Origin: Erwinia sp. SLM-02
Lineage (GTDB): Bacteria > Pseudomonadota > Gammaproteobacteria > Enterobacterales > Enterobacteriaceae
DNA: 64,000 nt
Assembly: GCF_037450285.1 (NCBI RefSeq)
Contig: NZ_JAQISN010000001.1
Coordinates: 2,790,001 to 2,854,000 of the forward strand
Direction of reading: 5' to 3'
Below are positions 18,183 to 25,093 of the stretch, piece after piece; the first letter of the stretch is position 1; every line of letters starts with the position of its first letter. Made by a program: the position numbers and the translations under genes. Under the pieces are notes generated by a model, which worked only from the letters and a program-made list of their open reading frames with translations, had not been told where the DNA came from and made no database searches.

Positions 18183-18530
18183 ATGCGCTGTAAAACGCTG
18201 ACTGCTGCTGCGGTGGTTCTTCTGATGATGACCGCTGGATGTTCCACTCTGGAGCGAGTGGTTTACCGGCCTGATATCAACCAGGGTAACTACCTGGTTG
18301 CCAATGATGTTGCCAAGATCCACACCGGTATGACGCAACAGCAGGTTGCTTACACTCTGGGTACCCCGATGATGCACGATCCGTTTGGCAGCAACGTCTG
18401 GTATTACGTATTCCGCCAGCAGCCTGGCCATGAGCCCGTCAAGCAGCAGACTCTGACGCTGACCTTTGACAGCAACGGAACGCTGACCAACATTGATAAT
18501 AAACCGGCTCTGACAAAGTCTGAGGGTTAA
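18183..18530 (+). CDS. bamE: Outer-membrane assembly lipoprotein BamE
   Basis: BamE (SmpA) is a small lipoprotein of the BAM complex that folds outer-membrane proteins. The 115-residue precursor has a signal sequence with the lipobox TAGC (Cys near 20) and the conserved YRPDINQGNYL, IHTGMTQQQVAYTLGTP and WYYVFRQ segments. The start MRCKTLTAAAVV at 18183 gives a normal lipoprotein signal. A bidirectional terminator follows. Confidence 0.97.
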   Translation: MRCKTLTAAAVVLLMMTAGCSTLERVVYRPDINQGNYLVANDVAKIHTGMTQQQVAYTLGTPMMHDPFGSNVWYYVFRQQPGHEPVKQQTLTLTFDSNGTLTNIDNKPALTKSEG

Positions 18531-18564
18531 TCCGCTGCGCCATCACCGGCGTAGAAGGGAAATA

Positions 18565-18594
18565 AAATAAGGCGCTGATGCGCCTTATTTTTTT
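18565..18594. terminator. Bidirectional terminator between bamE and rnfH
   Basis: AAATAAGGCGC (18565-18575) pairs with GCGCCTTATTT across a TGAT loop and is followed by T residues; it can serve bamE and the convergent rnfH, whose stop lies within it. Confidence 0.88.
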
Positions 18595-18872
18595 GCCGCG
18601 CGTTCAGCCCGCTGGCGGCGCAGTTCTTTCGGGTCAGCAATCAGCGGCCGGTAGATCTCAATACGATCGCCGCTCTGCACCTCATCATGCAGCTTGACCG
18701 GACGGCTGAAGATGCCGACCTTATTTGCACTGAGATCGATATCGCTGCGCAGGTCGAGCAGGCCCGACGCTTTAATCGCCTGTTCAACCGTGCTCCCCTC
18801 CGCCACCTTCACGCTGTAGAGATACTGCTTTTCCGGCAGGGCATAAACCACTTCAACCGCGATATCAGGCAC
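18585..18872 (-). CDS. rnfH: RnfH family ubiquitin-like protein (RatB)
   Basis: A small beta-grasp protein of unknown biochemical role, long paired with ratA. The 95-residue product reads MPDIAVEVVYALPEKQYLYS with a GTG start at 18872, and ends with IYRPLIADPKELRRQRAE, the family signature. The frame is open further upstream inside ratA, but the GTG start gives the usual length. It overlaps the ratA 3' end by 8 bp, so the two are cotranscribed. Confidence 0.92.
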   Translation of the reverse strand: MPDIAVEVVYALPEKQYLYSVKVAEGSTVEQAIKASGLLDLRSDIDLSANKVGIFSRPVKLHDEVQSGDRIEIYRPLIADPKELRRQRAERAAKK

Positions 18873-19299
18873 TGTAGACCTCTTTGGCACGCAGAGTGAA
18901 TGCCTGAACCATGCTGCTGGCCAGCTCTTTAAAGATGCGGCCGAATGCCAGTTCAACCAGCATATTGGTGAACTCGAAGTCCAGGTTCAGTTCAACCTTA
19001 CAGGCTTCTTCACTCAGTGGCGTAAAGCGCCAGCCGCCGCTCAGCTTGCGGAACGGCCCATCGACCAGTTGCATATGGATGCTCTGGTTATCCGTCAGGG
19101 TATTGCGGGTAACAAAGGTTTTACTGATGCCGGCCTTAGAAACATCTACGGACGCGGTCATCTGATCGTTGCTGGCATCCAGCACGCGGCTGCCGGTGCA
19201 GCCCGGCAAAAATTCCGGATAGCTGTTAACATCATTGACTAACCGGTACATTTGCTCAGCACTGTACGGCACCAGCGCCGAACGACTAATCTGGGACAT
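18865..19299 (-). CDS. ratA: Ribosome association toxin RatA family protein (COQ10/START fold)
   Basis: RatA was reported to bind 50S subunits and block association; its homologues bind isoprenoid quinones (Coq10 family). The 144 residues start MSQISRSALVPYSAEQMYRL and show YPEFLPGCTGSRVL and the C-terminal helix RIFKELASSMVQAFTLRAKE of the polyketide cyclase/START fold. AGGA lies six bases before the ATG at 19299, so I prefer it to the ATG two codons earlier. Divergent from smpB. Confidence 0.93.
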   Translation of the reverse strand: MSQISRSALVPYSAEQMYRLVNDVNSYPEFLPGCTGSRVLDASNDQMTASVDVSKAGISKTFVTRNTLTDNQSIHMQLVDGPFRKLSGGWRFTPLSEEACKVELNLDFEFTNMLVELAFGRIFKELASSMVQAFTLRAKEVYSA

Positions 19300-19459
19300 A
19301 ACCATTCCTGTCTAATCTTAGAACTTATAAATAATACCATTGCCGGGATTCAAACAAAAATTCTCTCCTGCCTGGCTTCTGCTAGAATACCCTTTTCCCC
19401 TTTCGGTCGCGTTACAGGGGATGCCAAAAATCACCGCTTCATGTACACTAAGTGGCACT

Positions 19460-19942
19460 ATGACAAAGAAAAAAGCAAACAAACCCGGTTCCGCTACCAT
19501 TGCCATGAACAAGCGCGCCCGCCACGAATACTTCATTGAAGAAGAGTTCGAAGCCGGGCTTTCGCTACAGGGATGGGAAGTCAAATCTCTCCGCGCCGGT
19601 AAGGCCAATATCAGCGACAGCTACATTCTGCTGCGCGACGGTGAAGCCTTTCTGTTCGGTTCTACATTCCAGCCGTTGAGCGTGGCCTCTTCGCACGTGG
19701 TTTGCGATCCTACTCGTAGCCGCAAGCTGCTGCTGAAGCAGCGCGAACTCGACACCATCTTTGGTAAAGCCAACCGCGACGGATACACTATCGTGGCGCT
19801 GTCAATGTACTGGAAAAACGCCTGGGCCAAGCTGAAGATCGGCGTGGCGAAAGGTAAGAAAGAGCACGACAAGCGTGATGACATCAAAGAGCGCGAATGG
19901 AAATTAGACAAATCGCGCATTATGAAGCACGCTAATCGCTAA
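19460..19942 (+). CDS. smpB: SsrA-binding protein SmpB
   Basis: SmpB binds tmRNA and delivers it to stalled ribosomes in trans-translation. The 160-residue protein begins MTKKKANKPGSATIAMNKRA and has HEYFIEEEFEAGLSLQGWEV and the basic C-terminal tail KKEHDKRDDIKEREWKLDKS that reads the empty mRNA channel. Length equals E. coli. The tmRNA gene lies 47 bp downstream. Confidence 0.98.
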   Translation: MTKKKANKPGSATIAMNKRARHEYFIEEEFEAGLSLQGWEVKSLRAGKANISDSYILLRDGEAFLFGSTFQPLSVASSHVVCDPTRSRKLLLKQRELDTIFGKANRDGYTIVALSMYWKNAWAKLKIGVAKGKKEHDKRDDIKEREWKLDKSRIMKHANR

Positions 19943-19989
19943 GCTACTGGCACAGCGGCAGGTTTTTCTGATATACTGATTTTCTACTT

Positions 19990-20354
19990 GGGGCTGATTC
20001 TGGATTCGACGGGATTTGCGAAGCCCTAGGAGCATGCCGAGGGGCGGTTTGCCTCGTAAAAAGCCGCAAAAAAATAGTCGCAAACGACGAAAACTACGCT
20101 TTAGCAGCTTAATAACCTGCTAATAGCCCTCTCTCCCTAGCTTCCGCTCTTAAGACGGGGATCAAAGAGAGGTCAAACCCAAAAGAGATCGCGTGGAAGC
20201 CCTGCCTGGGGTTGAAGCGTTAAAACTAATCAGGCTAGTTTGTTAGTAGCGTGTCCGTCCGCAGCTAACCGGCGAATGTAAAGACTGGACTAAGCATGTA
20301 GTGCCGACGGTGTAGTAATTTCGGACGCGGGTTCAACTCCCGCCAGCTCCACCA
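19990..20354 (+). ncRNA. ssrA: Transfer-messenger RNA (tmRNA)
   Basis: The 5' end GGGGCTGATTCTGGATTCGA and the 3' end GTTCAACTCCCGCCAGCTCC plus ACCA form the alanine tRNA-like domain. The tag reading frame starts at GCA 20080 and encodes ANDENYALAA before TAA at 20110-20112, the usual enterobacterial proteolysis tag. TATACT at 19972-19977 is a fitting -10 element. The 365-base length matches E. coli within two bases. The 3' end is a well-known island attachment site, and a decayed island follows directly. Confidence 0.98.
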
Positions 20355-20397
20355 AATTCTTCAGCGGCGATACCAGAATTGTCCGCCGAAGTCCTGA

Positions 20398-20433
20398 AAG
20401 CCCGCAAAGTGAAAGCTTTGCGGGCTTTTTTGT
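20398..20433 (+). terminator. Terminator after ssrA
   Basis: AAAGCCCGCAAAG pairs with CTTTGCGGGCTTT around a short loop (TGAAAG region) and runs into TTTTT, an intrinsic terminator 44 bp after the tmRNA end. Confidence 0.88.
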
Positions 20434-20558
20434 GCGTGAGATTTTCCGTGAGGTCTGAAGTAAACTAATTAATTCCGAACATTCCCAACATCTCTAAGCA
20501 CCTTGATCGGCTCAATTAAAAGCTTTATTGTTTTCGTTGGGTCTAAACGTATAGGGAC

Positions 20559-20783
20559 TTGCTTTGGCTAAAGAAAAAACCTCTATCCGCGAAGGAAACC
20601 GAATTCACCAAACCTAAAGATGCCGATTACCAGTTGTATGATGGTGACGGGCTTACTCAGCTAATCAAGTCCAGCGATTGTAAACTCTGGCAGTTCCGCT
20701 ACTATCGGCCTCTGACAAAGTTGCGAGCCAAACAGAGCTTCGGTGCCTACACTGCCGGCGTCTATGCCATAACAGATATCTAA
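20559..20783 (+). pseudogene. P4-type integrase, N-terminal fragment
   Basis: The frame contains DADYQLYDGDGLTQLIKSSD and CKLWQFRYY, the signature of the N-terminal arm-type DNA-binding domain of P4-family tyrosine recombinases (usually DGxGLYLxVxPxGxKxWxFRY). It lacks an ATG, breaks down after about 70 codons and has no catalytic domain. Lying 200 bp from the 3' end of ssrA in the usual orientation, it is what remains of the integrase that put the island there. Confidence 0.75.
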
Positions 20784-20793
20784 TTGCAAGAGC

Positions 20794-22092
20794 TTGAGTG
20801 TCATGCCAAACAATGAAAAATATCGTTCTGTAAAACAAAGAACGACAAAAAAGAATAGGACAAACGAATTGTGTATATCCTATCTTCAAACTAAGTGGAG
20901 GACTATCTTAACTACAAGATTCGCATATTTTTTTGAGAAGTCCCCCCAAAGTGGTAAGCGCATGGAGCTGATAATAGACTGTATGATAAAAAGTCTAGAG
21001 TCCCTCTACTTGCAGTTTTCGGACTTGAAGGATACTCAGTTCAACACGCAAGTAATGCTTCCTGATATAGGTGTATATTCCCAGCGAATTGCAGAGATGC
21101 TGTTTTACTACAGGCTTTTGGGGATGGGCTTCGTCGATATTAAAAGTAAAGATGCTGGGCCAGACTTTGTCGCTAAGAAAGATGGTGAGATTTTTTGTTT
21201 TGAAGTGGTCACGCCAACACCGCAAGATTCTATCAGAGAGCTTATTAGGCGAAGCAATCTAGTGCCTGAAGAGCGTGATTTAGTGTTTCGTGAGCGTTTG
21301 TTGTCAGTCACTTCAGCTATCAAGGCGAAATTGAACCAGTTCGAAACTCACAAATCGTCACGACACGTACCAGAAGGTGCCCACTACATAGTTGTTGTTA
21401 ATGATTCAATGCTACTACCCTATGACCAGCCCTGGTATGGAGCGATGGCTGAGCTCTGCTTTGGTGACAGTACTTTACCGATTGCCGTGGATGCTACGCT
21501 AGGTTCTGGGGACATCGATTTCACTGACCTTCTGGGTGAAGCATCTGCGAAGAATGAAAGTGACGAGTTTCAAAATCTCGTAATCAGGAGCAATTTTGGC
21601 GTTTCTATTAATGGAGGGAAGCAAGTTACTCCAGATAACTCTATGCTACTTATGAAAATTAGGAAGACAATCCTAAGCCGAAAGAGCACCGACACTGTCA
21701 TGGTCGATATTGTAGAGTCTATAGGTGTTGCGGGGATTTATCAGATAACATTGCGGGAGGACCTGATGTTCTACCATTGTTTTAAATCTGGTCAGACTAT
21801 AATGCCTGCTTCCGCATTGATTAGCTCGGTAAAGAATAAAAATTTGGTCAGAAACTCAATATTTTCCACATCAACATATGCCAAGGATGAGGATCTAATT
21901 CAACCCCCCATGTCACCTGCGCGTACGATTGGTTACGAGCCACAAGATTTTAATAACCAAGCTGCTTATAACACTTTTTTCAGACCTTTTTTGGAAGGTG
22001 GAGAGTTTTATACGCCACCTGAACCTCAAGGTTATTCGATAATTGAAGCTCTCGGCAGCGTTTTTGTTGGAGTGACAGGGGCCGGGTTGTAG
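20794..22092 (+). CDS. Hypothetical protein with a restriction-endonuclease-like motif
   Basis: I do not recognise a named family. The up to 432-residue product has a basic N-terminal stretch and, near residues 126-142, GPDFVAKKDGEIFCFEVVTP, which resembles the core of PD-(D/E)XK folds (Asp, then Glu-x-Val where Glu-x-Lys is usual). The rest has no membrane segments or repeats that I can see, and the C-terminus is Gly/Pro-rich (EGGEFYTPPEPQGYS). The true start is unclear: candidates are ATG 20794, 20803 and 20961, none with a strong ribosome-binding site. It is followed after 48 bp by a second nuclease-fold gene in the same direction. Codon use is A/T-rich compared with the core genes. A role in defence is an inference from context. 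Confidence 0.7.
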   Translation: MSVMPNNEKYRSVKQRTTKKNRTNELCISYLQTKWRTILTTRFAYFFEKSPQSGKRMELIIDCMIKSLESLYLQFSDLKDTQFNTQVMLPDIGVYSQRIAEMLFYYRLLGMGFVDIKSKDAGPDFVAKKDGEIFCFEVVTPTPQDSIRELIRRSNLVPEERDLVFRERLLSVTSAIKAKLNQFETHKSSRHVPEGAHYIVVVNDSMLLPYDQPWYGAMAELCFGDSTLPIAVDATLGSGDIDFTDLLGEASAKNESDEFQNLVIRSNFGVSINGGKQVTPDNSMLLMKIRKTILSRKSTDTVMVDIVESIGVAGIYQITLREDLMFYHCFKSGQTIMPASALISSVKNKNLVRNSIFSTSTYAKDEDLIQPPMSPARTIGYEPQDFNNQAAYNTFFRPFLEGGEFYTPPEPQGYSIIEALGSVFVGVTGAGL

Positions 22093-22140
22093 CTATGGCA
22101 TTCGCTAGCTAATTACTAGCATTCACAGATGGAGTACTTT

Positions 22141-22857
22141 ATGCAGATGCATATCGCTCGGCGCCTTTCCGAGGCAATTGGTAGTTGGCTACATATGGAA
22201 TTTTGCTGTTATAGAGCAGGACTATTTTCTGAAAATTCATTAAAGGCCGCAGTGGGTCAGGTTCTTAGCTCATTCCCAATTCTAGCAAAAGGTGAGCGTA
22301 TTCACGCTGATTTCCCTCACGATCTCTTAAATCCTAGTGCTAAATCTGGCCGTAAGAAAGAATTAGACTTTGCACTAGTTCTTGCTGGGCGCGGGATACC
22401 AAAACGAAATGCCCAAATTGCCGTAGAAACAAAGTGGGCAGGTTCATCGCATTGCACTCCATCGAAAATTTTTCAAGATTTTTTGCGGCTATCGGAAATT
22501 AAACGAGGAGATCCAGATACTGTTTGTATTTTCGTGTTAGCAGGATCGCATCTGCAGGTTATTAAACTCTTGAGTGGGATGCCCTTTACGTCGTCTGGCA
22601 AAAAAAATACCGGGGTAGGCTCATCCGGTAATGAGAGAAGACTGAGACCCAATAATACAAACATGGATCATCGATGTTACTTCTCTAAACCAATTAAGGA
22701 GTTATCCTCTGCAGGCTTTACTCTTCCGGAGTCGTTTGTTTGCCAATCACACGGCATACACCCACGTCAAACAGTTGGCGGCACCGTGGATTTTCAAGCG
22801 ATAGCGTGGGAAATAAAGTCTGTTTCAGCAGTTAGTCTCAACACAAAAGTTTGGTAG
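22141..22857 (+). CDS. Hypothetical protein, probable PD-(D/E)XK nuclease fold
   Basis: Family not recognised. The 238-residue product contains KELDFALVLAGRG (about 77-89) followed by AQIAVETKWAGSS (about 95-107), that is Asp then Glu-Thr-Lys, the canonical spacing of a PD-(D/E)XK active site; IFQDFLRLSEIK follows as the usual helix. GGAG at 22131-22134 is six bases before the ATG at 22141, which I choose over the ATG at 22129. It lies 48 bp after the preceding gene and is probably cotranscribed with it. It is the last intact gene before the IS elements. Function unknown; a restriction or other anti-phage role would suit the island setting. Confidence 0.72.
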   Translation: MQMHIARRLSEAIGSWLHMEFCCYRAGLFSENSLKAAVGQVLSSFPILAKGERIHADFPHDLLNPSAKSGRKKELDFALVLAGRGIPKRNAQIAVETKWAGSSHCTPSKIFQDFLRLSEIKRGDPDTVCIFVLAGSHLQVIKLLSGMPFTSSGKKNTGVGSSGNERRLRPNNTNMDHRCYFSKPIKELSSAGFTLPESFVCQSHGIHPRQTVGGTVDFQAIAWEIKSVSAVSLNTKVW

Positions 22858-23010
22858 ATAAGCGCTACTATTCATTCCCGTAGTTCCCCTATAGAGGGTG
22901 CCTTAATGCCAAGGTCAGGAAGCAATCAGCTTTGGCTATTTCTTGCCCTCAACCAAGGATAGGTAGAGGTGGCCTTGTGAGCATCCCGGTTAAATGTAAG
23001 CAGACCCATT

Positions 23011-23895
23011 TTATTTCCACGCACTTTTTGAGATTTCCGGTTTTTCAGCCATCATCCAGTACTCTTCCGGTGTCAGGTTATTCAGGGATTCATGAGGCCG
23101 CTCGCTGTTATATTTCGTCAACCAGCGCTCTGTAATTTCTCGTACTTCATTCAGCGTTCTGAACAGATAAAAATCCATTATTTCAGTCCGGTATGTCCGG
23201 TTAAAACGCTCGATAAATACGTTCTGTGTCGGTTTGCCTGGCTGGATAAATTCCAGCATCACACCATGCTCTTCTGCCCATTGCGCCAGAGCCAGTGATA
23301 TCAGTTCCGGTCCGTTATCCACCCGCATCTTCAGCGGATAACCACGGTTTGTCACCATTCTGTCCAGCACCCGCACGACCCGCTGCGCCGGGATATTCAG
23401 ATCGATTTCGATGGCCAGGGCCTCGCGGTTAAAATCATCAACGACGTTGAACGTCCGAGAATGCAGGCTACATGTCAGCGCATCGTGCATAAAATCAACA
23501 GACCAGCTTTGGTTGAGTGCTTCCGGTGTTATCAGTGAGGCCGAGTTGAGCGCTGGCAGGCGTTGTTTACCTTTACGACGAAAATTGAGTTTCAGAAGGC
23601 AGTAAATCCTGTGGACACGCTTGTGGTTCCAGACGTTGCTCTGCCTGCGAAGCACCTGAAAAAAATTCTTAAAGCCATAGCGCGGATAGCGTTCGGCCGC
23701 CTCAGTCAGCCTTTGGATCACCGGTTCATCACGCCATGTGCCCGGTTGATAGTGAAACACGGTCCTGCTCAGCGATAACATCCTACAGGCATGACGTATG
23801 CTCATCGTAAATTGCGCGGTCAGATAGCTGACGATCTCACGTTTTATCGCTGGTTTTAAAGCTTTTTTTCGATGACGTCTCTCAGTGCCCGACAT
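23011..23895 (-). CDS. IS3-family transposase OrfB
   Basis: The 294-residue integrase-type transposase has its DDE triad at Asp134 (SVDFMHDAL), Asp193 (RVDNGPEL) and Glu229 (FIERFNR), with the D-35-E spacing of the IS3 family, and a helix-turn-helix region at the N-terminus (SIRHACRMLSLSRTVFHY). It resembles elements common in Pantoea and Enterobacter (IS1222-like, from memory). OrfB is normally made as a fusion by -1 frameshifting on an A-rich slip site (AAAAAAG near 23861-23868), which overlaps the end of orfA. Confidence 0.9.
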   Translation of the reverse strand: MSGTERRHRKKALKPAIKREIVSYLTAQFTMSIRHACRMLSLSRTVFHYQPGTWRDEPVIQRLTEAAERYPRYGFKNFFQVLRRQSNVWNHKRVHRIYCLLKLNFRRKGKQRLPALNSASLITPEALNQSWSVDFMHDALTCSLHSRTFNVVDDFNREALAIEIDLNIPAQRVVRVLDRMVTNRGYPLKMRVDNGPELISLALAQWAEEHGVMLEFIQPGKPTQNVFIERFNRTYRTEIMDFYLFRTLNEVREITERWLTKYNSERPHESLNNLTPEEYWMMAEKPEISKSAWK

Positions 23896-24122
23896 TCAAG
23901 ACTCAGGTCGGCAAGCATCTGCTTCAGGCGACGATTCTCGTCTTCAAGATCTTTTATCTTTTTGATATCAGCTGCTTCCATCCCGCCTTACTTTGCTTTC
24001 CAGTTGTAATAGCCGGCTTCGGAAATAGCGGCCTCACAGCAGACATCTTTGACGGTTCGTCCGAATTCGACGGACTTGAGCACGGCGATAATCTGGTGTT
24101 CGGTGAATCGTATCTTACGCAT
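23856..24122 (-). pseudogene. IS3-family OrfA with an internal stop codon
   Basis: The frame starts MRKIRFTEHQIIAVLKSVEF and would run 88 codons to KKL-stop at 23856, but codon 45 is TAA (23988-23990). The expected residue there is Tyr (TAC), so a single base change created the stop. The remainder GGMEAADIKKIKDLEDENRR is still in frame. Without a complete OrfA no OrfAB transposase can be made. Confidence 0.85.
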
Positions 24123-24201
24123 AGCGATCTCCTCAGGGGACATAGTCAGTATGTCGGAAGATCTCTAAAAGTGAATGGGACTTTTTAGCGGGATGCTTAC
24201 A

Positions 24202-24561
24202 CACGGCTTCCAGCTTCTAGTCTTTCGTCAGTACTTTCGCCCAAGAGCCGCCCGAAGCGCCTCCTTATCCAGCATGACTTCGGCAAGAAGCTTCTTGAGT
24301 TTGGCATTCTCTTCCTCATGCGACTTCAGGCGCTTGACCTCAGGAACTTCCATGCCGCGATGCTTCTTACGCCATGTATAAAATGTGGCATCTGAAATGG
24401 CGTACATGTTACAGAGTTCACGGGCGATACCCCGGCTTCAGCCTAGCGAAGAATACTGATAATCTGTTGGTCGGAAAAACGCTTTTTCATGGGGATATCC
24501 TCACATGGCTTATGAACACTTTACTAACATTGCGGTGTACTAATCAACGGGGAGCAGGTCA
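24202..24561 (-). mobile_element. Remnant of a second IS3-family element (IS407-group type)
   Basis: The minus strand begins at the terminal repeat TGACCTGCTCCCCGTTGATT (inverse ending at 24561), which I know as typical of the IS407 group, and continues into a damaged orfA and the first codons of orfB. The element is cut at 24201/24202 by the other IS and most of orfB is missing, so insertion was followed by a deletion. Confidence 0.8.
24228..24490 (-). pseudogene. IS407-group OrfA, degraded
   Basis: The start MKKRFSDQQIISILR is followed by TAG where Glu is usual, then by a one-base deletion; in the shifted frame ELCNMYAISDATFYTWRKK and VKRLKSHEEENAKLKKLLAE continue to GRKY-stop. The 263-bp length is one base short of an 88-codon gene, which agrees with a single deletion. 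It was the helix-turn-helix subunit of the transposase. Confidence 0.85.
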
Positions 24562-24576
24562 CGCTGTCTCATTGCG

Positions 24577-25056
24577 TGGCAGATCCTAACCCTTGTCCAC
24601 CCTCCTGAGGCCTCCGATGTTCGCTTGACAAAGATTAATTTCAATGCAAAGCACTTGACGATTCCAGGCGAACAGATGGGGGCAAAGCAAGAACATATTA
24701 TTCATTTGTCATCTCAACCATTAGATATTTTAGATGTAATGACGTCTATCAGTGCTCATAGCGAACATCTTTCTCCAAGTAGAAATGATCTAAGACATTC
24801 AATGAATAGCTAGACCGCTAATGCAGCTTTAAAACGAATCGGATATGGTGGTAAATTGGTGGCCCATGGTTTAAGGTCAATAGTAGGTACTGCAATGAAC
24901 GAAAAAGGATTCACTGCTGATGTGATCGAAGCAGATCTTGCTCATTCAAAAAAAGCGTTGGGATGAGCTTATAACCATACAACATACATGAACAAAGAAA
25001 GCGTTTTTGTGAGTTGATGGGGAATTTGTGAAAAAAAATCAAAAGACAAGCATTAG
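24577..25056 (+). pseudogene. P4-type integrase, C-terminal fragment with stop codons
   Basis: Reading from 24577 gives WQILTLVHPPEASDVRLTKI, an EHIIHLSSQPLDIL segment, then TANAALKRIGYGGKLVAHGL followed by RSI, and AYNHTTYMNKE. These are the catalytic domain motifs of P4-family recombinases, including the HGLR box with its active-site His and Arg. Three in-frame stops (after MNS, LG and FVS) and the loss of the first Arg box show that it is dead. The IS407-type remnant ends 15 bp before it, so that element interrupted the integrase. Confidence 0.85.
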
Positions 25057-25093
25057 ATACTTAGACACATAATTTTCAACCTAAGGAATGATT

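Larger units (their letters stand above)
22995..24201 (-). mobile_element. IS3-family insertion sequence with a broken orfA
   Basis: The element carries orfA and orfB in overlapping frames on the minus strand. The ends TGTAAGCA (22995-23002) and its inverse TGCTTACA (24194-24201) bound about 1.2 kb, but similarity of the ends beyond 8 bp is weak and no target duplication is visible, so the borders are estimates. It is inserted into a second IS3-family remnant on its right side. OrfA has an internal stop, so the copy is probably inactive. Confidence 0.8.

Noticed and set aside
24625..24813. 62-codon frame read as a small intact gene
   Set aside because: It is the middle part of the P4-type integrase C-terminal fragment, ended by one of its stop codons.
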